Assembly: GCA_035297265.1 (NCBI GenBank)
Contig: DATGZH010000001.1
Span: 124,001 to 188,000 of the forward strand
Length of the DNA: 64,000 bases
Source of the DNA: DATGZH01 sp035297265
Lineage (GTDB): Bacteria; Actinomycetota; Acidimicrobiia; Acidimicrobiales; RAAP-2
Direction: 5' to 3'
Under the pieces are notes generated by a model. The model saw only the letters and a program-made list of their open reading frames with translations. It searched no databases and was not told where the DNA came from. Numbering within the stretch: the first letter of the stretch is position 1; each line of letters starts with the position of its first letter. A program made the translations under genes and the position numbers. Below are positions 25,483 through 33,995 of the stretch, one piece after another.

Positions 25483-27368
25483 GATGCTCGTCCGGCGCCG
25501 TCGAGGAAGGTCTCGCACCACTGCTCCACGGAGAGCAGTGACCAGATCAGGAGCCGCCGGTTCTCACGTCCCTCGAGGTGCTCGTTCACGAGGTCGCGGA
25601 CGGCGTCGGGGTTCAAGAACTCGTAGATACGGGCATCGGACCAGAGCCGGCGTCGGACGTAGTCGATGCTCTCCCCGCGGAACCAGCTGGCGTCGGGCGC
25701 CGAGAACCCCTGCTTCTCCCGCTGGGCCACGAGAGCCGGCACGTAGCGCTCCATCACCCGGCGCAGGAGCAGCTTGCCGTCACGGGTCCGCTCGAAGTAG
25801 CGGGCCACCTTGTGGCCGGCCTCGTTCTCGTTGAGCTTCACCACGTCGCCCAGGTTGCCCAGCTTGAGGCGGACCGGCAGCCGGAGGGCGAAGTCGACCA
25901 GGTCGTTGTCGAGGAACGGGACTCGGGTCTCGAGCCCGTGGGCCATGCTGAGCTTGTCCTCGACCACCAACAGCCCGTGGAGGAAGGTCTTGGCCTCGAG
26001 GTAGATGGAGTGGTTGATGTAGTCCTCCGGTCGGACCAGCTCCTCCTCCCGGTGGGCGTAGACGTCCCGGAAGATGTCCCTCGTCCAGACGCCCTTCACC
26101 TCCGGCCAGACCGGGGCGAAAACCGACGGCATCAGCTTGTTCTGGATGAGGCGTTGCCAGAACACGTAGTACTTGTCGATGTAGTCCTCGAAGCTCGAGT
26201 TGACCACGGCTCGGTAGTAACGCCAGGGGTAGCCGCCGAACAGCTCGTCACCGCCGGTGCCGGCCAGCACCACCTTGCCGAAGCCGCTCGCCAGCCGGGC
26301 GGCGTAGAAGTTCGGGTAGCTCTGACCGACCCTCGGCTCCTCGAGGTGCCAGGTCAGCTGGGGCATCACCCGCTCGAGGTCGCCGGCCTTCAGCACCATC
26401 TCGTACTGCTCGGTGCCGAACACGTAGGCCATGTGCTCGGCCCCGGTCCGCTCGTCGAAGTTGAGCTCGACACCAGAGGCTGACGAGAGGTCGAAGCCGA
26501 CGGTGAACGTCTTCATCTCCGGCAGCTGTCGCGAGGCCACCGCGGTGATGGAACCGGAGTCCAGGCCGCCGCTCAGGTAGGCCCCGACCGGGACGTCGGC
26601 CACCAGCTGACGGCCCACGGCCTGACGGAAGAGGCGGTCGAGCTCCTCGGTGTACTCGTCGTCGGAGAGACCGCGCTCCTCCTCGTGCACGTCGAAGTCC
26701 CAGTAGGCGACGGGGTGGGCGATCGGCTCGCCCCGACGGAGGCGCAGGAGGCTGCCGGCCGGCAGGAGCCGGACCCCGGCGAAGAGTGTCCGGTCGGTGA
26801 AGAAATTCTGGAAGGTGAAGTACTCGAGCAGGGCCTCGGTGTCCATCGCCACCCGGTAGCCGGGGTGGGCCAGGATGGCCTTCACCTCGGAGCCGAAGAG
26901 CACCGTGTCCCGCTGGCCCGTGTAGTAGAGGGGCTTGATGCCGTACCGGTCGCGGGCGAGGAGCAGTTCCTCCCGGTCACGGTCCCAGAGGGCCAGGGCG
27001 AACATCCCGTTGAACCGCAGGAGGGCCTCGGTCCCCCACGCCGCCAGGGCGTAGAGGACGACCTCGGTGTCCGAGCGCGACCGGAAGCGCCAGCCCAAGG
27101 ACTCGAGCTCGGTCCGCAGCTCCCGGAAGTTGTAGACCTCCCCGTTGTAGGAGATGACGAAGCGGCCGTCCGGCGTGGCCATCGGCTGATGGCCGGCCGG
27201 GCTGAGGTCGATGACCGCCAGCCGCCGGTGGCCGAGGCCGACGCAGCCGTCGACGAAGACCCCTTCGCCGTCGGGTCCCCGGTGGGCCAGCACGTCGGTC
27301 ATCCGCTCGACGAGGCGCGGCGGGACCGGCTCGCCGTCCAGCTGCAGCACACCGGCGATGCCACACAT
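25479..27368 (-). CDS. Asparagine synthase-like glutamine amidotransferase
   Basis: 629 aa. It begins MCGIAGVLQLDGE, so Cys2 is the glutaminase nucleophile; RGPDGEGVF, SYNGEVYNFREL and RYGIKPLYY follow in the N-terminal Ntn domain. The synthetase domain has the ATP loop PVGAYLSGGLDSGS and AGTGGDELFGGYP. It could make asparagine, but in glycan clusters such proteins (WbpS and WbmI types) amidate uronic acids. With the wbp uronic-acid pathway 10 kb away, amidation of a diNAc-mannuronate is my preferred inference. ATG at 27368 shares one base with the stop of the aminotransferase gene. Confidence 0.9.
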   Translation of the reverse strand: MCGIAGVLQLDGEPVPPRLVERMTDVLAHRGPDGEGVFVDGCVGLGHRRLAVIDLSPAGHQPMATPDGRFVISYNGEVYNFRELRTELESLGWRFRSRSDTEVVLYALAAWGTEALLRFNGMFALALWDRDREELLLARDRYGIKPLYYTGQRDTVLFGSEVKAILAHPGYRVAMDTEALLEYFTFQNFFTDRTLFAGVRLLPAGSLLRLRRGEPIAHPVAYWDFDVHEEERGLSDDEYTEELDRLFRQAVGRQLVADVPVGAYLSGGLDSGSITAVASRQLPEMKTFTVGFDLSSASGVELNFDERTGAEHMAYVFGTEQYEMVLKAGDLERVMPQLTWHLEEPRVGQSYPNFYAARLASGFGKVVLAGTGGDELFGGYPWRYYRAVVNSSFEDYIDKYYVFWQRLIQNKLMPSVFAPVWPEVKGVWTRDIFRDVYAHREEELVRPEDYINHSIYLEAKTFLHGLLVVEDKLSMAHGLETRVPFLDNDLVDFALRLPVRLKLGNLGDVVKLNENEAGHKVARYFERTRDGKLLLRRVMERYVPALVAQREKQGFSAPDASWFRGESIDYVRRRLWSDARIYEFLNPDAVRDLVNEHLEGRENRRLLIWSLLSVEQWCETFLDGAGRAS

Positions 27369-28507
27369 CAGAGTGAGATGAGGGCGTCCACGACCCGTTC
27401 GAAGTCGTGGTCGTCCATGCGGTTGTGCAGCGGAATGGCCATCGACCGGTCGCGCAGCCACGTGGCCGCCGGGTAGGCCTCCATGGAGGTGCCGAGCTCC
27501 CGGCGGTACCACCCGAGGTCCGGCACGGCGTGGGTGCCGGGACGGGTCGAGACGCCCTGTCGGTGGAGCTGCTCCATCAACTCGTTGCGGGGCGCCGGCG
27601 CCGACTCGTCGACGACCACGACGTAGGACTGCCAGCCATGGACGTAGCCCTCGGGCACGACGGGCGGTCGGAGCCAGGCCACCTCGCCGAGGGCCTTCGA
27701 GTACCACTCGGCCCAGTGCCGCCGCTCGGCCAGGAGTCCGTCGAGGCGGGCCATCTGGGCGATGCCGACGGAACCCTGCAGGTCCGTCATCCGGTAGTTG
27801 TACCCGAGGAGGTCGAAGTCGGGCAGCAGCCACGGCTGGCTGCCGACGTGGCGCACCTCCTCGGGGAGGCTGGCCCCGTGGTTCCGGAGCGCCTCGACCA
27901 CCTCGGCCAGCTCCTCCTCGGCCGTCGTCACCATGCCCCCCTCGCCGGTCGTGATGACCTTGCGGGGGTGGAACGAGAACACCCCGAGGCGGCCCAGCCC
28001 GCCGGCCGGCCGGCCGCGGTAGGAGGCCCCAATGGCGCACGCCGCGTCCTCCACGATGTCGACGTCGTCGGGCACCACTGCCCGGATGGCGTCGATGTCG
28101 GCGCAGAGCCCGAAGAGATGCACGGCCATGACCGCCTTCGTCCGATCGGAGAGGGCGTCGACGAGTTTGGTCGGGTCGAGGTTGTAGGTGACGGGGTCGA
28201 CGTCGACGAACACCGGCGTGGCCCCGCAGTAGATCACGACGTTGGCCGTCGCTACCCACGTGAAGGCCGGCACGATGACCTCGTCGCCCGGCCCGATGCC
28301 GAGCGCCCGAAGAGCGAGGTGCATGCCGGTCGTACAGGAGGTGACCGCCTTGGCGTAGGGCACGCCCTGGTACTCGGCGAAGAGGCGTTCGAACTCGGCC
28401 ACCCTCGGACCCTGCGTGAGCCAACCGGACTCGAGCGAGCCGCGCAGCGCCGTCCACTCCTCGTCACCGGTCACTGGCGACGCGATGTCGATACGTCGCT
28501 CCGTCAC
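27368..28507 (-). CDS. DegT/DnrJ/EryC1/StrS aminotransferase
   Basis: 379-aa PLP-dependent sugar aminotransferase. VPAFTWVATANVVIYCGATPVFVDV, VDIVEDAACAIGASY and the Lys-containing FSFHPRKVITTGEGGMV are all present at the usual spacing, and YNYRMTDLQGSVGIAQM follows. It may aminate a 4-keto or 3-keto sugar supplied by the epimerase/dehydratase gene immediately upstream. GTG at 28507 overlaps that gene by 4 bases. It is a full-length paralogue of the short DegT-like protein in the same operon. Confidence 0.92.
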   Translation of the reverse strand: MTERRIDIASPVTGDEEWTALRGSLESGWLTQGPRVAEFERLFAEYQGVPYAKAVTSCTTGMHLALRALGIGPGDEVIVPAFTWVATANVVIYCGATPVFVDVDPVTYNLDPTKLVDALSDRTKAVMAVHLFGLCADIDAIRAVVPDDVDIVEDAACAIGASYRGRPAGGLGRLGVFSFHPRKVITTGEGGMVTTAEEELAEVVEALRNHGASLPEEVRHVGSQPWLLPDFDLLGYNYRMTDLQGSVGIAQMARLDGLLAERRHWAEWYSKALGEVAWLRPPVVPEGYVHGWQSYVVVVDESAPAPRNELMEQLHRQGVSTRPGTHAVPDLGWYRRELGTSMEAYPAATWLRDRSMAIPLHNRMDDHDFERVVDALISL

Positions 28508-29496
28508 GCCAGGTGCCGCCCCCGTCGGGCCTCGACCTGGCTCTTGTGGGCCTTGCGCCAGGTCACGAGGGACTCGAGTCCCTCCACGAGACCGACCTCG
28601 GCGTCGAACCCGATCTCCTTGCTCGCCTTGTCGGGGCTGCCGATGCGGTTGCGGACGAACGTGAGGCCGCCCGGCTCGAACTCGATCGGGAGGTCGCTCC
28701 CGGTCACCTCCAAGAGGAGCTGGGCGAGCTCGAGGATGGTGGTCCGCCGACCGGTGCCCACGTTGTAGTACTCGTCGACGATCGAGGCCTTCATGGCGCA
28801 GATGTTGGCCGCCGCGCAGTCCTGCACATGGATGAAGTCGTACGCCTGGCTGCCGTCGCCGTAGACCTTGAGAGGCTCACCCCGGTCGATGGCGTCGAGC
28901 ATCTTCATGATGACCGCGACGTACGCGCCCTCGTAGTCCTGTCTGGGCCCGTAGACGTTCATGTACCGGAGCCCGACGTACTCGAGGCCGTAGCGCTCGT
29001 GCAGGGCACGGGCCATCGCCTCGCCGGCGATCTTCGTGGCGCCGTAGAAGTTCCGGTTGTTGAACGGGTGGTCCTCGGTCATCGGTTCCTCGATGGCGTC
29101 CCCGTACACCGAGGCCGACGACGAGAACACCAACCGACGCACCTCCGCGGCCAGACAGGCCTGGAAGACGTTGAAGCTCCCCCGGATGTTGACTTCGAAG
29201 GCCGCCTGGGGGTACTCGTAGCACTGGAGGAGCCAGAGGGCGGCGAAATGGAACACCCCGTCGACGCCCTCGAGGGCGGCGCCGAGGATGTCGGGGTCGC
29301 GGATGTCCCCACCGGCCTCGAAGACCCGGACCCGCGGATCGACGAGGGCCTGGGCCAGGTTCTCCTCGGTCCCCCGAACGAAGTTGTCGTAGACGAGGAC
29401 CTCGGCGACGTCCTCGTGCAACAGCGCATCGACGGTGTGGGAGCCGATCAGCCCAGCGCCCCCGATCACCGCGAGCCGCTTCCCTTGGATGTCCAC
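28504..29496 (-). CDS. NAD-dependent nucleotide-sugar epimerase/dehydratase
   Basis: 330 aa extended SDR, first gene of the 13.8-kb operon. GKRLAVIGGAGLIGSHTVDAL binds NAD; DGVFHFAALWLLQCYEYP, VFSSSASVYGD with Ser, and NFYGATKIAGEAMA with catalytic Tyr/Lys follow; LRYMNVYGPRQDYEGAYV and YDFIHVQDCAAANICAM belong to the C-terminal half. Resembles UDP-glucose 4-epimerase-type enzymes. GTG at 29496 is chosen because the residues upstream are low-complexity and unconserved, and GGGG lies a few bases before it. Confidence 0.88.
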   Translation of the reverse strand: MDIQGKRLAVIGGAGLIGSHTVDALLHEDVAEVLVYDNFVRGTEENLAQALVDPRVRVFEAGGDIRDPDILGAALEGVDGVFHFAALWLLQCYEYPQAAFEVNIRGSFNVFQACLAAEVRRLVFSSSASVYGDAIEEPMTEDHPFNNRNFYGATKIAGEAMARALHERYGLEYVGLRYMNVYGPRQDYEGAYVAVIMKMLDAIDRGEPLKVYGDGSQAYDFIHVQDCAAANICAMKASIVDEYYNVGTGRRTTILELAQLLLEVTGSDLPIEFEPGGLTFVRNRIGSPDKASKEIGFDAEVGLVEGLESLVTWRKAHKSQVEARRGRHLA

Positions 29497-29881
29497 GCTT
29501 GCCCCGTCCGTCCTCAGGCAGTGGGCCACGCACCAGGGGGCGCCGGCTCGGCGGCGGGGGGTTCCCGTCGCCTGCTCAGCTCCTCCTCCAAGTGCGCTGA
29601 CCCTCCCCTCCGTGCTCCGCCGGTGGCTCGTCGGGACATCGCCCGCTGGCTCTTCAGTCTTGCACCAGCTGCTTCGCCCGAGCGGGACCAACCTGACCGG
29701 CGCTGCCCGGCACCAGGTCAAAGTCTCCCATACGCACCACGGCGCAGGGGTAGCAGCCGCCGTGGCGCGCTCGGTGCCGCTGAGCGCAGCGGGCCCGCCG
29801 ACCCGGCCTCGGCCGGTCTGGCACCAGGTAGCCTGGAGCACCGCGTCGCGGCCGCGGCGCCCCGGAACAAGGAAGGCACCG
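29497..29881. other. Intergenic region between divergent glycan operon and greA-leuCD
   Basis: 385 bases without a supported gene. It should hold promoters for both directions. Near the greA end, CCAGG-TAG-CCTGG is a small palindrome containing TAGCCT, a possible -10. The string GCACCAG recurs four times (near 29530, 29661, 29711 and 29820), but I see no ordered repeat array. No terminator or RNA gene is recognised. Confidence 0.5.
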
Positions 29882-30382
29882 GTGCCCCCTTCACGGACCA
29901 AACCGCCGGAGGAGACCCGGCTGACCAGGGAGACCTACGAGCGGCTGCAGGCCGAGCTGACCGACCTGACCACTCGCGGGCGGGTCGAGATCGCTCAGGC
30001 CATCGAGTCGGCGCGGGCCCTCGGCGATCTGTCGGAGAACGGCGACTACCACGCGGCGAAGGACGCCCAGGGGAAGATGGAGTCCCGGGTCCGCCAGCTG
30101 CAGGCCCTGCTCCGCTCGGCGGTGATCGTGGAAGAGGGCGGGGCGGGTGACGGGTCCATCGCCCACGGTGCCGTGGTCACGCTCCGCTACGAGGACGACG
30201 ACGAGGACGACGTCCAGCAGTTCTTCGTGGGCTCGATCGAGGAGCGCCGGGAGGGCCTCCCCGTCGCCTCCCCCGACGCCCCGTTGGGCCAGGCGTTGCT
30301 CGGGCGCACCGAGGGGGACGTCGTGGAGTACGCCGCACCTGGCGGCACCCTCCGGGTCGTCGTGGTGAAAGTCGAGCAGTGA
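29882..30382 (+). CDS. greA: Transcription elongation factor GreA
   Basis: 166 aa. The N-terminal coiled coil holds LTRETYERLQAELTDL, RVEIAQAIESARALGDLSEN and DYHAAKDAQGKMESRV, with the acidic tip residues that enter the RNA polymerase channel. The C-terminal FKBP-like domain contains SPDAPLGQALLGRTEGDVV and ends VVVVKVEQ. It stimulates cleavage of backtracked RNA. GTG at 29882 follows GGAAGG. leuC starts inside its stop codon, so leucine genes are cotranscribed with greA, an uncommon link. Confidence 0.93.
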   Translation: MPPSRTKPPEETRLTRETYERLQAELTDLTTRGRVEIAQAIESARALGDLSENGDYHAAKDAQGKMESRVRQLQALLRSAVIVEEGGAGDGSIAHGAVVTLRYEDDDEDDVQQFFVGSIEERREGLPVASPDAPLGQALLGRTEGDVVEYAAPGGTLRVVVVKVEQ

Positions 30383-31803
30383 CCGCAGACGAGCGGGGCC
30401 GGCCGAGGACGCTGGCCGACAAGGTCTGGGAGTCCCACGTCATCCGGTCGGCGGACGGCGAGCCGGACCTCCTCTTCGTCGACCTCCACCTGGTGCACGA
30501 GGTGACCTCGCCCCAGGCCTTCGACGGGCTCCGCCTGGCCGGTCGCCGGGTGCGTCGCCCCGACCTGACGGTGGCCACGGCCGACCACAACGTGCCGACC
30601 GTCGACATCGACGCACCGATCGCCGACCCGATCTCCGCCCGCCAGCTCGAGGTGCTCGCGACCAACTGCGCGGAGTTCGGGATCACGTGCTACCCCATGG
30701 GCCACGCCAACCAGGGCATCGTCCACGTGATCGGTCCGGAGCTCGGTCTCACCCAACCGGGGATGACCGTGGTCTGTGGCGACAGCCACACCTCGACCCA
30801 CGGCGCTTTCGGTGCACTGGCCTTCGGGATCGGGACGAGCGAGGTGGAGCACGTCCTGGCCACCCAGTCGCTTCCGCAGTGGCGGCCGGCGACGATGGCC
30901 GTGAACGTCGACGGCGAGCTGGCCGCCGGCGTGACGCCCAAGGACGTCGTGCTCGCGGTGATCGGGCTGATCGGCACCGGCGGCGGCGCCGGCCACGTCA
31001 TCGAGTACCGGGGATCCACGATCCGCTCCCTCTCGATGGAGGGTCGGATGACCGTCTGCAACATGAGCATCGAGGGCGGCGCCCGGGCCGGCATGGTGGC
31101 CCCGGACGAGAAGACCTTCGCCTTCCTCGAGGGGCGCGAGCAGTCGCCGAAGGGGAGCGAATGGGAGGAGGCCCTCGCCTACTGGCGGACGCTGCCGACC
31201 GACGACGGCGCCACCTTCGACAAGGAGGTCGATCTCGACGGCGGCCGTCTCACCCCCCACGTGACCTGGGGCACCAACCCGGGTCACGTGGTGCCACTCG
31301 ACGGTGTCGTGCCGGACCCGGACTCCTTCGAGGGGGCCGAGAACCGCGACGCCGCCGCCCGGGCCCTCGCCTACATGGGCCTCCAGGCCGGGACGCCCAT
31401 CCGGGAGATCGCGGTGGACACCGTGTTCCTCGGTTCGTGCACGAACTCGCGCATCGAGGACCTCCGGGCCGCGGCGGCCGTCCTCGAGGGGCGCCACGTC
31501 CGGGAGGGCCTGCGGGCGCTCGCCGTCCCGGGCTCGCGCCGGGTGAAGGTGCAGGCCGAGGCCGAGGGCCTCGATAAGGTCTTCCGGGCGGCCGGCTTCG
31601 AGTGGCGGGAGCCAGGGTGCTCGATGTGCCTCGCCATGAACCCCGACAAGCTGGCCCCCGGCGAGCGCTGTGCCAGCACGTCGAATCGCAATTTCGAGGG
31701 GCGGCAGGGCCGGGGCGGGCGCACCCACCTCGTCTCCCCCGCCGTCGCCGCGGCCACCGCCGTGGCCGGCCGCTTCGCCACCCCCGGGGAGCTGGACGGG
31801 TGA
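30379..31803 (+). CDS. leuC: 3-isopropylmalate dehydratase large subunit
   Basis: 474 aa aconitase-family protein. 2-isopropylmalate to 3-isopropylmalate isomerisation with LeuD; also used for citramalate to methylmalate. Motifs: VATADHNVPT, GDSHTSTHGAFGALAFGIGTSEVEH, and the 4Fe-4S ligands in FLGSCTNSRIEDL and PGCSMCLAMNPD. ASTSNRNFEGRQGRGGRTHL is the C-terminal substrate region. GTG at 30379 overlaps greA, and leuD begins within the stop codon. No attenuator is seen immediately ahead of leuC, unlike leuA and leuB. Confidence 0.96.
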   Translation: MTADERGRPRTLADKVWESHVIRSADGEPDLLFVDLHLVHEVTSPQAFDGLRLAGRRVRRPDLTVATADHNVPTVDIDAPIADPISARQLEVLATNCAEFGITCYPMGHANQGIVHVIGPELGLTQPGMTVVCGDSHTSTHGAFGALAFGIGTSEVEHVLATQSLPQWRPATMAVNVDGELAAGVTPKDVVLAVIGLIGTGGGAGHVIEYRGSTIRSLSMEGRMTVCNMSIEGGARAGMVAPDEKTFAFLEGREQSPKGSEWEEALAYWRTLPTDDGATFDKEVDLDGGRLTPHVTWGTNPGHVVPLDGVVPDPDSFEGAENRDAAARALAYMGLQAGTPIREIAVDTVFLGSCTNSRIEDLRAAAAVLEGRHVREGLRALAVPGSRRVKVQAEAEGLDKVFRAAGFEWREPGCSMCLAMNPDKLAPGERCASTSNRNFEGRQGRGGRTHLVSPAVAAATAVAGRFATPGELDG

Positions 31804-32393
31804 AGCCGGTCGTCGTCATCACGGGAAGGGCGGTGCCCCTCGACCGCTCCGACGTGGACACCGATCAGATCATCCACGCCGACTGGTTGAAGCGGGTCGA
31901 GCGCACCGGTTTCGGGGCCGGGCTCTTCGGCGAGTGGCGCGACGATCGCGACTTCGTGCTCAACGACCCGAGGTTCGTCGGGGCCACCATTCTCATCGCC
32001 GGACACAACTTCGGCATCGGCTCGTCGCGGGAGCACGCCGTCTGGGCCCTCATGGACTACGGCTTCGAGGCCGTGGTCGCCTCGGCCTTCGGCGACATCT
32101 TCCGCAACAACAGCATCAACCAGGGTCTGGTCCCCGTGCAGGTGACACCGGAGATCGAGCGGGCCCTGATGTCAGCGGTGACCGACGACCCGTCGCTCGA
32201 GATCACGATCGACGTGGCCAGGGGGACGGTCGAGGCGCCGGCGGCCGGCATCAGCAGCACCTTCCCGCTCCACGAGTTCACCCGGGAGCGACTGGTCAAC
32301 GGCTGGGACGAGGTCGGCCTCACGCTCCGCCACGAGTCCGACATCGACGTCTTCGAGCAGGGCCGCCCGGCGTGGATGCCGGTGGCTGGCTGA
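31800..32393 (+). CDS. leuD: 3-isopropylmalate dehydratase small subunit
   Basis: 197 aa. AVPLDRSDVDTDQIIHADW at the N-terminus, ILIAGHNFGIGSSREHAVWAL with the conserved swivel-domain loop, and SAFGDIFRNNSINQGLVPV. Forms the heterodimer with LeuC. GTG at 31800 overlaps the leuC stop by 4 bases. Its stop lies 3 bases from the end of the convergent methyltransferase gene, with no obvious terminator between. Confidence 0.96.
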   Translation: MKPVVVITGRAVPLDRSDVDTDQIIHADWLKRVERTGFGAGLFGEWRDDRDFVLNDPRFVGATILIAGHNFGIGSSREHAVWALMDYGFEAVVASAFGDIFRNNSINQGLVPVQVTPEIERALMSAVTDDPSLEITIDVARGTVEAPAAGISSTFPLHEFTRERLVNGWDEVGLTLRHESDIDVFEQGRPAWMPVAG

Positions 32394-32396
32394 AGC

Positions 32397-33452
32397 TCAC
32401 CCGCTGCGGGTGGCCCGCACCGTGATGCCCGCCTCGTCCTCGTAGAGGCGCTCGACCACGAGCCCCAGCTCGTCGCACCACGCCCGCACCTCGTCGCTCG
32501 TCTGCCGGTGGGCGTAGCGGGGGTGGTACCAGTCGAAGTTAGTGTGGTTGTTCTCCTCGAAGTTGCTCTGGTCGTTCCAGTAGATCTTGGCCACATGCCA
32601 GTAGATGAACCGCTGCAGGTCGTACTTCCCGCCGGTGATGCCGAGGACGGGGATGTCCGGCACCTCGATCTCGATGCCGAGCTCGGCGAGGATCCGGCCG
32701 AGCTCGGTCAACGGCTCGACCGCTTGCATCGCCTCCTCCGGCGACAGCGGCGCCACCCGCTCCCGGATGTAGTCGTCGGTGAACTCCCGGATGGCTGATT
32801 TCTTCCGGTAGACGTAGAAGAGGATGGTCCCGCCGGGCTGGAGGTGCCGGGCCACCGCGCCCAGGGCCTGCCTCGTCGACGGGGTGTGGTGGAGCGTCCC
32901 TTCGGCCACCACCGTGTCGAAGGAACCCTCGGGGAAGGGCATGGCCATCATGTCCGCCCGCACGAACAGGGTGTTCGGGACGTCGGCGAACCGCCGCCGG
33001 GCCTGGTGGACGGCGGCCGAGATGTCCACCCCGGCCCAGAGCTCGCCGGCGAAGGACGGCGTGAGGTAGATCGAGCTCGAGTAGCCCGAGCCGCAGCCGC
33101 AGTCGAGGATGCGCCGGCGCCCCGCCATGAACTCGACCATGGCGTCCTCGTCGTCGAAGTAGCGGGTGATGTACCAGGTGCGGAACTCGCGGTAGGCGCC
33201 GGATCCCTCGACGTCCTCCCAGCTGTCCCACTTGAAGCCGAAGCTCGCCGCGGTCTGTCCCTGGTCGGGGTCGGCACCGGGAAGCCCCGTGACGAAGTCG
33301 GCCACGCCGTCGTGCACGGGATAGGCGGTCCCGTCGTCGGCCACGAGCCGTCCCTCGAACACCTCGCCGTCGGCCGCCGTCCTGACCGTCTCGAGACGCA
33401 GCGGTCGCCCGGAGCGCGGGTCGACGAGATCACCCGACTGCGCGGCGTGCAT
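32397..33452 (-). CDS. Class I SAM-dependent methyltransferase with Trm112-like N-terminus
   Basis: 351 aa. Residues ~8-55 (DPRSGRPLRLETV to PVHDGVADFVTG) resemble the small Trm112/UPF0434 fold. The methyltransferase core starts at RRILDCGCGSGYSSSIYL (SAM motif I); VGVDIS-like WAGVDISAAVHQAR and the motif IV segment FDTVVAEGTLHHTPS follow. The C-terminal part is rich in Trp, Tyr and Asn. ATG at 33452 has AGGAGGGG about ten bases upstream. Similar two-part proteins occur in glycan and antibiotic clusters; the substrate is unknown. Confidence 0.82.
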   Translation of the reverse strand: MHAAQSGDLVDPRSGRPLRLETVRTAADGEVFEGRLVADDGTAYPVHDGVADFVTGLPGADPDQGQTAASFGFKWDSWEDVEGSGAYREFRTWYITRYFDDEDAMVEFMAGRRRILDCGCGSGYSSSIYLTPSFAGELWAGVDISAAVHQARRRFADVPNTLFVRADMMAMPFPEGSFDTVVAEGTLHHTPSTRQALGAVARHLQPGGTILFYVYRKKSAIREFTDDYIRERVAPLSPEEAMQAVEPLTELGRILAELGIEIEVPDIPVLGITGGKYDLQRFIYWHVAKIYWNDQSNFEENNHTNFDWYHPRYAHRQTSDEVRAWCDELGLVVERLYEDEAGITVRATRSG

Positions 33453-33535
33453 CCCTACCTGTCCCCTCCTTGTCGGCTGGGGCATCATCTCAGCTCCCAC
33501 GGCCCGGTTCGTGACAACCCGGGCGGCCGGTGCCG

Positions 33536-33970
33536 TCAGCGCCAGCGGTACTTCGTCCAGCCGGTGACGGGGTGGGCCCCGAGCTCCTGGTAGAAGGCGA
33601 TCGCCCGCTCGTTCCAGTCGAGGACGTCCCACTCGATCCGGCCCGTCGTCCGGCTCCGCAGGTGCTCGAGGAGGGCCCGGCCGTGGCCCCGGCGGCGGTG
33701 GGCCGGACGGACGAAGAGGTCCTCGAGCCAGATGCCCGGCTGCCCGAGGAACGTGGAGAACGTCGGGTACCAGAGGGCGTGGCCGGCCACCGCCCCGTCC
33801 TCCTCGGTGGCCAGGCTCACCCGGGCCACCGGCCCGGGTGAGAAGAGCGCCCTGGCGAAGTCCTCCTCGGTGGCCACGAGGGCCTCCTGGAGCTCCTCAT
33901 AGACGGCCAGCTCCCGGGTCAGGGCCAGGATCTCGGGGAGGTCGGCGACCGTGGCCTCGCGGACGGTCAC
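33536..33970 (-). CDS. GNAT family N-acetyltransferase
   Basis: 144 aa, a single GNAT domain close to the diamine acetyltransferase-like group. MTVREATVADLPEILALTREL, AGHALWYPTFSTFLGQPGIWLEDLFV, then the acetyl-CoA loop RPAHRRRGHGRALLEHL and WNERAIAFYQELGAHPV. It begins at a GTG 26 bases after the leuA stop and may be read from the leuA transcript. Substrate not determined. Confidence 0.87.
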   Translation of the reverse strand: MTVREATVADLPEILALTRELAVYEELQEALVATEEDFARALFSPGPVARVSLATEEDGAVAGHALWYPTFSTFLGQPGIWLEDLFVRPAHRRRGHGRALLEHLRSRTTGRIEWDVLDWNERAIAFYQELGAHPVTGWTKYRWR

Positions 33971-33995
33971 CGGACCCCGCCCGCCGGGTCGCTCT

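Noticed and set aside
29529..29828. GCACCAG repeats as a regulatory array
   Set aside because: The four copies vary in flanks and spacing and are no more than expected from GC-rich sequence.
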